From Aricia agestis (taxonomy: Eukaryota > Arthropoda > Insecta > Lepidoptera > Lycaenidae): DNA of 64,000 nt. Of the stretch, positions 23,045 to 34,500 are shown piece by piece (the stretch's first letter is position 1; each line of letters opens with the position of its first letter). The stretch covers positions 5,145,262 through 5,209,261 of the forward strand of contig NC_056418.1 in the NCBI RefSeq assembly GCF_905147365.1, given 5' to 3'. A program made the position numbers and the translations under genes. The notes under the pieces were generated by a model. It made no database searches, was not told the DNA's origin, and saw nothing but the letters and a program-made list of their open reading frames with translations.

Positions 23045-24396
23045 ACTTATAATATACTGTCGTATAGACCACCTGACAACCCGAAAATGCGTGACCATTT
23101 TTGATCTGTCAATGTGTGCGTGTGCTAGTGATGTATATTTTACTATCGATAGTATGGTATTTTGCTATCGATAGTTTAGTCCGTTCGAGTTATTTTACGT
23201 GAGTTTCTATAAGAAATAAATAAGCAACTTTGACAGATTTTGTATTTCAAATTAGGTATCATAAATTTTAATTGGCAAAAAAGGTGACGATTGAAAAGTA
23301 GATACACATTTTCGTTTGGAATGATTTTTCAATCGTCATTCGTCGGATATGTTATGACTTATGACATGAAGTTCTTATAGGGGTAAATAATATACACATA
23401 ACACATTATAAAGTTACTTATTTATTACTCAGGTAAAATCTACCTGGTAAATCAGCCCTTACATTGCTGCATTGAAAGTAAACGTTGAAAGTAAACAACA
23501 CACATAGTATATTATATTTTATTCTTAAATTAAATACATATCATAAAATATCCTATTAATGTTGTTTTATATCTCGGCTGCCGTCAGTATACTTACCGCC
23601 GGTTCCCATTACTGATATTTTTGGGAGCCGGCGCCGGCAGCGGAGGCACTCCCTAATATAAAATATTATTACAATTATTTTTAACCTACTTCCAAAAAGG
23701 AGGAGGTTAGTCGTTCGGCTGTGGATATATTTTTTATGTATGTTCAACGATTACTCCGCCGTTTGTGAACGGCTTTCAACTGTTTGTGCCGATTTGAAGG
23801 TAAAGACAATAGTAATATTATACTTAAATGAACTAAAATGTATTAAATAATCCTTATTCTGTACTCAGTATTTCTGTTCTCAATCTTCATAATTTTGGAG
23901 TCGGTACCAGTCCTATTAATAAGTATATAAGTTGCAGTTATACCTATTCTGTCAGAGAACTGTCTATTATATTATTGAAAGCTGCATTCAATGAGTATTA
24001 GATTCAAGTGACTGATCTGTGAAACCTTGATTTTATACTAGGTACTTATGTCAAAAGATAATTATTAATTAAAAATAATCGTTAAAATAAGATAATATGT
24101 CCTTTTTAAAGGTGATAAATATAAAGGTAAATGATTTTTATTTTAGTTTTATGTTATTGTAAAATATCGATAAGCATATCGATAAATTTGATTCAAGCAC
24201 TAGCGTATATGTAAATTTTTTTATGAAAATATTTTCTTCAAAATTTGTGTAATATAAGAACAATAGTAACTTTAGTTACGCAAAATATGAAAGTAAAAGG
24301 GAGGATTCACAATATTTTATTTGAAATAGAGGGCTAAAGACAGAATAGAGCAAAAATAAACACATCGTAGCAATTAGGACATGAAGATTAATTACT
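23045..24396. repeat. Second copy of the 21-22.7 kb interior
   Basis: Parallels 21024-22687 nearly throughout (ACTGTCGTATAGACCACC, TACTATCGATAGTAT, TTTCAATCGTC, GGAGGATTCACAATATTTTA). It lacks the CCATAGACAT termini and the 22213 MITE, but carries its own insert at about 23548-23660 (CTCGGCTGCCGTCAG ... GCCGGCGCCGGCAGC). Together they form a direct duplication with a spacer of about 360 bp. Confidence 0.8.
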
Positions 24397-24703
24397 GGTT
24401 GGTCTATGCATTATAAGTTTATGTTATGTACTCAAAAGTATGCTTGGTATGCTGTATGGTCCGGTCTATTATTGGCCTGTACGATGATGTGACAAGAAAT
24501 TGCTAAGTTTGCTTAATTTTATATAACACAAGTCAGAAAAGGGCTAGTCATCATAAATCACTATCAATAATCACTTTGGATGCTCTGGCCTCTGATTGAA
24601 ATAGTTTAGGAACACACCCACAAATCCATTATACCAACCTAACAATAAATAATAGTGATGTAACTACTGAGTAATCCCTTTTGTCGATTAAATAAATTGA
24701 CTA

Positions 24704-25203
24704 TAGTTTGTGCGTTTTAAGATGATATGCGTGACACATTATAACTGACAATAGTAGGGAAGTTACCTAACAAAATTTAATCGATAGTTTAAAAATATCG
24801 AATCACATCGTAAAGGAATTGCAATCGAAATTACCGATTTCGTACTGACATTTCAGTGGTGCCGGCGATTTAAGATGGCCGCCCTTTTTTATCGATTTGA
24901 TTTCGATTCAACAGAGTCAATCTCTATTGACATAAGTTCCGTTTTATGCATCTGATATTTTTCAAATATTTTCGTAACAATAATTTTATACTCCTATTTC
25001 ACAGTTAATATTTATAATTTTATATGAATAAGTTAGCATTTAGCAACTTTTCATTTTTATTCATTTACAATTATAGGAAACATTTGTTTTTGTAGATGGA
25101 ATATAATTTATTACATTTTGATTTATTTTGTTTTCTTGTAAAAAAAACCCGTAGCAAGGAATATAAGAACTGTCACCCATATCATCTTAAAACGCACAAA
25201 CTA
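24704..25203. mobile_element. 500-bp terminal-inverted-repeat element flanked by TA
   Basis: Inverted repeats of about 34 bases: TAGTTTGTGCGTTTTAAGAT... at the left and ...ATCTTAAAACGCACAAACTA at the right, differing at one base. TA lies on each side, suggesting a Tc1/mariner-type nonautonomous element. No transposase; the interior is AT-rich, with GATTTCGATT-type segments. Confidence 0.75.
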
Positions 25204-25395
25204 TACTTATGGATGTATATAAGGTCAAATCCCGTAGTACATCCAATTAAATTACGAAAGTACTAAATCTATAAAAACATTGGACACCCAGACACATATT
25301 ATTAATTATAATGATTTTTTATAATAGATTTTTATAATAGAACTATTCGATATTTAATTAAAAAAGGCTAAAGTAGGTGCACGGAGGTCTAAAGA

Positions 25396-25553
25396 TAGAG
25401 TCCGGCTAGCGAAAGATGAGACTGAAAAAGGCGGTAAATTCAAAAATCGACGTATAGGAAAGCTGTCTGTAGTCGGAATTAAAGTTTTGATCTACGAACT
25501 ACGAATAATAATGTTCCTTAGTTTCTTCTTCATCTTTCGCTAGCCAGACTCTA
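25396..25553. mobile_element. 158-bp foldback MITE
   Basis: TAGAGTCCGGCTAGCGAAAG at the left is mirrored by CTTTCGCTAGCCAGACTCTA at the right (one mismatch), with more pairing inside. It lies about 310 bp upstream of boca. Confidence 0.8.
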
Positions 25554-25864
25554 GTATAAGGAAAGTGTTCTCCAATTTATTTAAAAAAATGGACAATAAT
25601 TTAACCCTGAGTTCATGTCATCGAATTTTCATCGATAAACTTTATCGACAATTTTACATTCCTAGAACTTTCATGACGTGTGTAAAGTTATCAAATGTCA
25701 CCTGTCAAATTTTCGAGTTTCGATTTCGATATCATAAGCGGCGACTGTCGCTAAAATGAAAATAGTAAATTACATAAAATAACAAACGAATATAATAAAG
25801 CTATATCCGTATATTAATTATTAAATTCCATTCTGTATTGGCAGAAAAATACTCAGTCGTAAAA

Positions 25865-27086
25865 ATGAAAACCTTGTTGAAATTAGTGTTTGTAATTTGC
25901 ATTAGCGGTACTCTAGCCAAGAAGTACAAGGATGAGGATAAACCGAAATGGGCAAAAAAGGACATTCGAGATTTCACCGATGCCGACATGGAACGGTACT
26001 GTAACAATTCGATCTTGTTAGTTGTTTTAGAACTTGAGTGAAGTAAAGAGTGCAACATGACTTATCTTTACAAAATCCATAATATCCATATTCATATTAT
26101 AAAGGCGAAAGTTTGTTTCTGTCTGTAACCTCTTCACGCCCTACCCGCTAAACCGATTTTGCTGTAATTTGGTACGGAGATACTTTGAGTCACGGAAAAG
26201 GCTATAGGATACTTTTTATCCAGTAAAAAGGTATGGTTACTGTGCGATAAACAATAATATTTTTTCAGGCTTTTTGATCAATGGGAAGAAGACGAAGAAC
26301 CGTTACCAGAGGATGAATTGCCTGAACACTTGCGCAAGCCGCCATCTATAGATTTGAAAAACCTTGATACTTCTAACCCAGAAGCCGTCTTACAAGCTAC
26401 TAAGAAGGGCCAGACTCTTATGATGTTTGTCACTGTAGCCAATAACCCATCTAAAGCCAGAACCGAGGAGCTTACTAAGATTTGGCAGACCAGTCTGTGG
26501 AGCAATCATATACAGGCTGAAAGGTAGTTTTTTGCTACCTCTGTTATTTTATTTACACAATAACTTAATCATTTTAATTATAATATAAAAGGTTCACCCT
26601 TTTCTTCATTTTTTACCTCTAATGCAAATTCCAGCTTACACCACTACTAATTTTAATAAAATTTGATATTGTACGGCCATACTTAAATTTTTATAAAGTT
26701 TCAAAAAAGGGATAAAATAGTTTTATTGTGCGAATTTCTCTAACTTTTAACACTAAATTATAGTCCACATTTGGTTTGTTAATCATATTTGTTGTTACTT
26801 AAGTACTAGTTTTTACTATATTATATAGATAACAGTTCATTTGCCATTGACAATGGCAAATCTAAAATTGTATAATCAAGTTGTTTACTAAAATTAATAA
26901 TTTTATTTCAGATACTTAATAGGAGACGATAGAGCTATATTCATGTTTAAAGATGGATCCCAAGCTTGGGCAGCAAAGGAATATCTTTTAGAACAAGATG
27001 AGCTTAAAGATGTACAACTTGAAAGCCAAACATATGAAGGGAAGAAACCCAATGTTAGAAATCAAGCTGTAAGGGATGAATTATAA
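25865..27086 (+). CDS. boca: Boca / Mesd, ER chaperone for LRP-family receptors
   Basis: Three exons: 25865-25995, 26269-26523 and 26912-27086 (561 bp, 186 aa). MKTLLKLVFVICISGTLA is a signal peptide. The body follows the Mesd pattern: DFTDADMERLFDQWEEDEEP, LPEDELPEHLRK, then the chaperone core with WQTSLWSNHIQAERY and DRAIFMFKDGSQAWAAKEYL. It ends in RDEL, an ER-retrieval signal. Mesd/Boca assists folding of LRP5/6 (Arrow) and other LDL-receptor-type proteins in the ER. An in-frame TTG nine codons upstream is not a credible start. Intron 1 holds a Lep1-like fragment. AATAAA signals follow at 27139 and 27149. Its 3' end faces that of RpA2, with 163 bp between the stop codons. Confidence 0.95.
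26095..26245 (+). mobile_element. Lep1-like Helitron fragment in boca intron 1
   Basis: ATATTATAAAGGCGAAAGTT, TTTCTGTCTG, CTCTTCACGCCCTACCC, CTAAACCGATTTTGCTG and GGCTATAGGATAC follow the Lep1 order. It ends about 25 bases before the exon 2 acceptor, so it forms the 5' side of the acceptor region. Confidence 0.7.
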
Positions 27087-27138
27087 GAAAATGAAACCTG
27101 TAAAACTAGTTTTGCCAAAACCGTTCTACTGCTGTCAT

Positions 27139-27154
27139 AATAAATAAGAATAAA
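27139..27154 (+). terminator. Boca polyadenylation signals
   Basis: AATAAA occurs at 27139 and 27149, 53 and 63 bases after the boca stop codon. The cleavage site was not determined. Confidence 0.6.
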
Positions 27155-27249
27155 ACCAGGGATCTGCATTTTTTGGAAACTAGAGAGTTTTAAGTAGATA
27201 ATTAAAAAAAATTTATAAAAAAAGTATATTGTGAAAAATATCAGAAATA

Positions 27250-29271
27250 TTAGAAGGCATCTGTGGCACGGAAATGTTCTTCGTCTATTGTGGAATAAAT
27301 ATGTCCTTCTCCACACATCCATTCCAAAATGTTTCTGCAAAAGAATCAATATTGAGTTTGTGTGGTGAATAAGTAATTTAATTATTGTTGTATATTTTAA
27401 TTTAATATATTCATTTTTTTATATTAAAGTATGAAACCTACAAGTTTTTTTTTATTTATAAAATTAAGCACAATACAGATAAACAAACTTACTCAAATTC
27501 AACCATTGACATGCGATCTTTAAGTGAAGAAAACATGTCCTGTTTGCTGATTCCTTGCTCCAGTGTTGATGCTCGTATCAAGTTATACACCACCATTTGT
27601 CGAGCATTCAAACCATTGACAGAGCCGCTTTCAGCGATGCCAACCATGGAGTTAGCTGGCATACTGTTAACTGTGTTGTTATTGGCTGGTTGTTCCTAAA
27701 AGAAAATTATAATAAATATGCTATCAATAATGCAATTTTAATAACCTTTTGTTAATGTTGATTTATTCTATCTATCACCCGTCTATCGTGGGTATCGCAG
27801 ACACGTTAGATTTTCGATTGTTATGCGGCAGCCGGCTGCCACTTGGGGCTTGATAGGTTAATACAAAGTAAGTTTATTGGCTATTTTAAAATTATTCATG
27901 TATGTAATGTATTTGGAAAAAATTGTATTACACTAATGTGGAAAACCAAAAAATAAAATTGTGAATGATCAAGCCCTGATCATGTTAGGGGGAGGAATTT
28001 TATTTAAAAAAAAAAATACAAAGTGAGTGCACGTCACTGGATTACATTACTGGAACCCTGCAAGATGTGTAAGCAACACTGTAAATGGTTAGTGTTGTTC
28101 ACACTGTAAACATCTAGTCACATGCTGAAGCAAGAAACTGACACTGAATTTACAATCACAAAGTAAAATTTAAAGTTACCTTTTTAGATTCTGCCTCCAT
28201 TTTCAACCTGTTATTAATGCATTGTAGATAGTGGAATGTAATAGCATTTATATCAGTTATGGGCATAATCTTGAAGGACATTATTACTTTTTTACCCTTA
28301 TTAGTCTTAACATTTCCAAAGATTTGCACATAATCATTAACTTTCACTTTGGGCGCAGATTTGTCCTGAAAACGAAAATATTTTGATTATTTCATGTAAC
28401 TTGCATCAAGGGCTAATGATATAAATACAAAGTCCGGCTGTCCCATTTTCATGCTTAATTTGATGGGTATGGAGCCAGGCGCGGTCGCAGCCTAAAGTTT
28501 TGGAGGGGGTCACTCACTAGTCACTACACTAAAAATTTATCACTGTTATATTATGATAACAAGAAATTTCCTTTTATTATTTGACAAGATATTGAGATCT
28601 TAGAATTTGACCTTAGATTTGGGGGGGGGGGGGGGGGTCATGTCCCCGTTGACCCCCCCTGTATGGAGATACAAACATGTAGTACCTACCAGAAGATGTT
28701 ATAGATAGTTTGGTACCATGTGATAAACTATGACATGAATTGTGCAACTTCAGTAATTGCAAGCAGTATCTTTTGTATGAAATCTTATTAGAAAATTGAA
28801 CTTACATCTTCGTCCATGGCCTCCTGATCAAGCCACAGCACAGCTCTCATCCGCCCAGTTATGTCTTGTATTGTGTAGGTGATTTTTGTGCTCTGCTCTC
28901 TTATATTTCTTACTCTTGCCACTATAGACACTATCTGTATTTCCGTCCCCCAAATTTTTATCCCATCATCGCCGCAATGAAGGGCCTGCCTTATCACGAT
29001 AGGTGCGGTACGAGATGCTCTCCTTCCCTGGAATCGATTTTATTTTATATGAAAAAAAAAACTCAACTAATAATCAGAGGTCAAAAAAATTGTTTACTTA
29101 CGGTTTTCTGGGGTTGGTTAGGAGTATTTGCATTTCCGAATTGGCTGGGTGAGTTGAAGAAACCTCCACCGGCAACTGATTGATCTAAAATTTGCAATAT
29201 TTACGTTATTTACATCCAGTCTATAAAGGCAAGATAGTGATTCAAGTTTGGATTAGCATACCATTCCACAT
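27250..29271 (-). CDS. RpA2: Replication protein A 32-kDa subunit (RPA2)
   Basis: Six coding exons: 29262-29271, 29102-29184, 28806-29027, 28180-28365, 27493-27695 and 27250-27334 (789 bp, 262 aa; human RPA2 is 270). The first exon is only 10 coding bases (MWN plus one base). A glycine- and serine-rich N terminus (GGGFFNSPSQFG) precedes the OB fold (VARVRNIREQSTKITYTIQD, GRMRAVLWLDQEA, DYVQIFGNVKTNKGKKVI, DINAITFHYLQC). The C-terminal winged helix ends EWMCGEGHIYSTIDEEHF. RPA32 is the middle subunit of the heterotrimer that coats single-stranded DNA in replication and repair. All splice sites are GT/AG. A 17-G run and a GGGGTCA-type repeat lie in intron 3. Confidence 0.95.
28621..28637 (+). 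repeat. 17-base G homopolymer in RpA2 intron
   Basis: Uninterrupted run of 17 G followed by TCATGTCCCCGTTGACCCCC. It sits in a dispersed-repeat fragment (from about 28470, GAGCCAGGCGCGGTCGCAG). The length is likely polymorphic or affected by sequencing error. Confidence 0.8.
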
Positions 29272-29554
29272 GATGGAATATAGTTATTATGATTTTTTAC
29301 AAGAAGCTGGTTTTATTTAAACTTTCTTAACTTGGTTTTTTTAAATATTATTTATGTAATATTCTTATTTTATAGTAAATTCTTCGCAAATTACAATCGT
29401 TTTCTTCAAAATGATTTTGGCGCGACGATTGTGATTTGTCATTTGTCAATGTCAAATTTATTTTTATTTTTATTCAAAGTAGTATATTTGCCAGAAATTA
29501 AAAATAATTAAAAAGCTGTCGCCTGTCAAGGAGTTTTGCCGGGAATGTGAAAGA

Positions 29555-30540
29555 GTGATCAGCGGGGCTGAAATGGTCACATTTAGCAATTCCTCTAAAT
29601 CAATTCAGCAAATGAATTGTCAAAACTGTCAAACTGACAAATGTCAAATCAGTACAAAAATACAGAAATGAATGAGGGATTTTCATTTATATTTTTGAAT
29701 TTTAATTTTAACAATCTTAACTAGATGGCGTAAGGATAGACACTTCTAGATTTTCAATTGGTTCCTCACCGATCTGAAATTATCTGCAGGTTGGCATCAC
29801 TGACTACATATAGGCTGTGTTTCAAAAAAATATCAGTGTACTGTCAAGTGTGACATAAATCAAAACATCTTAAACCTAAGCGATCATTGGCCTAAGCGAT
29901 TAGACTAGTACACTGGTAATAGTTTAGGAACACGCTGACATAATAAAAACTTGTCAAACTGAAACTTGACAACTGAAAGAGTTTTGGCGGGCATGTCACT
30001 TTCAAACTTCTTCTACTTTTTATTGTTGGTGTGGTTTTTATTAATTTTTCCCAAATGGTGGTTTTTGGGTTTTTGATATTCATTATTGGTAAAATATTAG
30101 CCATTAAATATCCGTTATCTTGCACAAGTGCAGGTAAGATGTGTTGTCAAAACCAAAATGTAAAATTCCTGTGACATTTGGTGTGAATATCGGTAAATAT
30201 GGCTATTCTTCCGTGAATTTTAGCTAAAACATCGTTATAATAACTTTATTATCCTATTCATTGGAATATTATTGCGTCTTTGTCAAGTTGAAATGTATCA
30301 AGTTTTACATTCTTTTGCCCAGTTTTGTAGCAATTATTGATGGTATTCCCTGGTATTACCGATAGTTGTCTACCCATACGCCATCTAGTTACTAAAATGG
30401 AAACTGTTTGACAATCAAATTAAAAATATAGGAAAATCCCACATTGGAAGCAGAGTTGCATTTTGCGATTTTAGAAAAATGAATCATATTATAATTATTC
30501 ATATCATGATTCTTCAAAGCGACCATTTTAGCCCCGCAGT
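29555..30540. mobile_element. MITE split by a second inverted-repeat element
   Basis: The outer element has ends CAGCGGGGCTGAAATGGTC and GACCATTTTAGCCCCGC and is the inverse-orientation relative of 8803-9012. It is interrupted after TACAGAAAT by an insert of about 770 bp (about 29669-30443). The insert has its own inverted ends, AATGAGGGATTTTC and GAAAATCCCACATT, with pairing continuing into TAACTAGATGGCGTA. The uninterrupted copy at 8803-9012 shows the unoccupied sequence. No coding frames. Confidence 0.7.
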
Positions 30541-30546
30541 GATGTT

Positions 30547-30960
30547 GTCAAGAAGTCAAGTCGGTCGATTTGAGGTCGATTCAGTAATTAAAGTGGTAGA
30601 CGCTTAGTAAAGCGTCTACCACAGTTTCAGTAGAAACTTTCGATTGAGTTTTGGAAGGAACACAAAATAGCACGTTTCTGGATATTGCATCACTTTCTTA
30701 CACTTGTGCACGATAACGAATATCTAATAGTTATTATCCTACCAATATTACACATTAAAAACCCAGCACAATTTTAATACAAAAGTATTAAAATTGTGCT
30801 ACCACTTTACTGAATCGACCGACTTGACTTCTTGACTGTATTGACTATTACTTAGACTTTGTATAGACTTTACATCTGACAATATAGAAAAACGATGCCG
30901 AAAATTGTACTATAGAATATTGTTTTCCCGCCATAATATACTCGACACTGGCCATTGTTA
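30547..30960. repeat. Inverted rearrangement of the spinster upstream segment
   Basis: 30547-30776 parallels 20754-20940 directly. 30799-30962 parallels 20601-20782 in inverse orientation. Between them is ATTTTAATACAAAAGTATTA, a small palindrome. As a result, GTCAAGAAGTCAAGTCGGTC and its reverse complement GACCGACTTGACTTCTTGAC bound the block. At 30592-30621 a private hairpin, GTGGTAGACGCTT...AAGCGTCTACCAC, has arisen. Confidence 0.75.
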
Positions 30961-31124
30961 TAGTCTGTACGTGACACGTCTGTCAAGAAAGTAAAGACAT
31001 TTAAAAAGTGGCAACAACGTAGTGTCATGATGTCATCCCTTTTTTTCTTAGATTGATTTAAAAGAGATGACACTACGATGTTGCCACTTTTTAATTTCTT
31101 CACTTTCTTGACAGGCTATAAATA
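30961..31124. mobile_element. MITE with about 50-bp terminal repeats, TA target site
   Basis: Left TATAGTCTGT...CAAGAAAG and right CTTTCTTGACAGGCTATA are inverted and pair through AAAAGTGGCAACA and GTAGTGTCAT. The left end also carries an extra ACGTGACACGTCTGT. The matching spinster-upstream segment at about 20615 reads GGCTATAACC without the element, so the TA site is documented by an empty paralogue. A partial second copy is at 53030-53150. Confidence 0.8.
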
Positions 31125-31516
31125 GCCGAAGTGCCATAATAAGAAAATTTTTTTAAAGCTGTTATCCACTGACACTTGACACATTAGGTTGACAGGTGTC
31201 ATTAGGGCAAAAATCAAAATGACATTTGCCAATTGTCAATTGTCATTAATTGTCAATAAATGATAGACGTGGTGTTAATTGTTATTGGTTTGGTGCACAA
31301 TATTTCAGTATTCTGAATAAATTCAGTGTTTAATTGATAAATAATCTCCAAGGAAATAGATATATATTTAATATCTAACTCTTCGATCTTTTTACCATTC
31401 ATAAAAAAATAAAACAGTAAAAATTAAGGTACTAATTTATATTTCTTAAATATGCGCATTTTTCTACACGAACCTTCATTAAGGGTGTCTTATTTCAGGC
31501 TCTGTACAATTTAATA

Positions 31517-34500
31517 ATGTCTCTTACTAAAAGAAAACGTTCCGTGGAAAATGAGGAATTGCTAGAGAACGGTGATTCTGTGCCTGCCGGCCGTAGCAAT
31601 ATAAAAGGCGATGAATTAAATATTGCAGTATTATTATTTTTGTACACACTGCAAGGGATTCCCCTAGGATTGGCCGGCGCTATTCCGATGTTGCTACAGA
31701 ACAGAGGAATAACATATACACAGCAGGTATTTTAAATAAAATTACTCAAATGCCTACAAAGATATTTTAAAATAAAATCCATTACTGGCTGGCTGCCATA
31801 CAATTAGATCAATTAGTATTTGGTAGTATTTAGTAATAATCAATGTGAGTTTTTTAAAAATATACTTACTATTATATTTTTTATAAAACAGGCTTGTTGC
31901 TTGCATCACACAAGTTGCATTGCAATTTATATAAATATAAGTGTTGCAAATTATTAAATTAGTAAATGTAATTACAAATAAAAATATTCTTATTTTTTTT
32001 AGGCTGAGTTCAGTTTAGCTTTTTGGCCATTCAGTGTAAAATTGCTGTGGGCTCCTATAGTGGATGCTATATTCTTGCCAAACTTTGGAAGACGTAAAAC
32101 TTGGTTGGTACCTGTACAGTATTTGATAGGCATATTCATGATAATTATGTCCTATTGTATCATGGACTGGCTGGGATCAAAAGATGAGGCTCCTTCAATG
32201 ACAATACTCACAATATCATTTTTGATACTGAACTTCTTGGCTGCAACTCAAGATATAGCTGTAGATGGCTGGGCATTAACAATGTTGAAAAGGTGAATTT
32301 TAAATTAATGTATTTATACTTTCATTAATTATTCCTTAATCAATAAAGTGTTCTACTTATACAGTTTTCTAATTCATTTTAATGCAAAATAAAAGGAAAA
32401 TTATTCAATTAAGATTGTGAATATTCAGTTCATGGCAATATTTCTATATTCACTGGTGTATAATTCTAGTAACAGTAATGCATGTATATTACAATAATTT
32501 AATATGCATGTAATGTATACTTTATTATCTTTTTAAAAAAGCATTCTTGACTCAGAAAACAATTTTGATGTAACACAATATGTATTATGTCAGTATCTTG
32601 TTACTTTAGTTATAACCTTATTAAGATATATTTTGCTAATTTTGCTATTGCTATTATAATTAATTTTTCAGATGTAATGTTGGTCACGCTTCAACTTGTA
32701 ATACAGTTGGACAGACTGCTGGGTACTTCTTGGGCTATGTACTGTTCCTCGCTCTTGAGTCTCCGTATTTCTGCAACAAATATCTACGGGTAGTGCCCGA
32801 AGACACAGGAATAGTGACACTATCTAGCTTCCTCCTATTCTGGGGATGGATATTTATTCTAGCAACTACTTTAGTGGCAGTTTTCAAACATGAAAACAAT
32901 GATGTCGCCGACTCCCGAGAAAGTGATGTTAAAGGTGTCAAGGATATAGTTAATGCCTACAAACAGTTGTTGAAAATTGTAAAACTGCCGGCTGTGAGGA
33001 CATTAGCGTTAGTCCTGTTTACTGCTAAGGTATTTGCATATTTACATTATCCCTCATAGATAGTATATTATGTAAATGTGATAGAATGACTGTCTGTTTA
33101 TTTATATACTAGATGACGCCCGCAACTCCGTTGCGCCAAAACTCGTTTATCGCGCGGAAACCGTACATTTTTCCGGGACAAAAAGTATCCTATGTCCTTT
33201 CCCGGGACTCAAAGTATCTCCATGCCAAATTTCAGCAAAATCGGTTCAGCGGTTTGTGCGTGAAGAGGTAACAGACAGACAGACACACTTTCACATTTAT
33301 AATATTAGTATGGAAGTATGGATTGATAGGTTTTACCAGGAAAAATGTATGCTTCCCATGATAAACATATTTCTACACAAAGTGGCAGGTAATCTAGTAA
33401 AATTTAAAATGCAGTCAATATGGTTTTAAAATACAAGTTTTCTTCTCTTTTTATAGATACCATATTATAATATATTTGTTTCATGATAAAAGTGTTCACT
33501 GTACATTTTTTCTACAACAGATTGGTTTCTGCGCTAGTGATGCTGTATCAGGCTTAAAACTTGTAGAAGCAGGTGTGCCGAGGGAGGACCTAGCGTTATT
33601 AGCGGTACCATTAGTTCCTGTACAAATCATCATGCCTGTGGTAAGCTTACTGTGTATCTATATACTAGTGTACTATAAAAACAAGATGTAGTAATATTAT
33701 ACTATACATAACACCACAGAGACTAGATACAATGCTGCACTGCATTTTGAATTTCGAACTGCTTTAGCTAAGTTACGCATCACTATGGAAATGTATTATT
33801 GCCTGGTTAATAAAGTTAATTTTTTAATACCTTAAAATGCAGTGCTTGGAAATTTTTGGTGCAAGCTGATCCCATGTACCTAATGACTAATATTATTATT
33901 TATTTTATTTCAGTTATTAGTTATTCTATGTTATAAAACAATGTTATAGATATAGATAATATTTAATAATATAGCTACAAATACCTACTTTATAAAAACA
34001 TGAATAGTTGTGCATTAAAATATTAAATACGACTTGATCACGAAAAGCAAAGTCACGATATTTAAAATGTTCAAGTTTAATTTTCGGTCTTAGTTTTAAC
34101 TAGGACCGTTCAATTCAAATATTGATAACTAATTTCACGTTTAAGTTTCCGTGTCGTTATCTCATACGATAAGAAAATGCGTTATTATTTGTATGGGCCT
34201 TTTGATACAATCAATAACAATAATTACTATAAAGATAATGTGGTGGTCAATGAAAATAATTATTATTTTTAATCAGTGCATTAATTGAAGCACAAATCAT
34301 GATGAATGCTGTATATGACCAGAGGCATAGGGTGGGCCACCGTCTACGGCCCCGCGATCCAAGGGGCCTGGCGCCCCTAGGACCACGAGGATTTTTTATG
34401 ATTTACTAGTTTTGATACTTAATTTTTTAGAAAAATAAATAAGTACTCATCAAAAAATTTTTTCTCCCAAAGTCTTGCGTCATCCATCCAATGCATGAAT

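Noticed and set aside
25838..25864. Upstream TTG as the start of boca
   Set aside because: Using the ATG at 25865 gives a clean signal peptide; the extra nine codons would spoil it.
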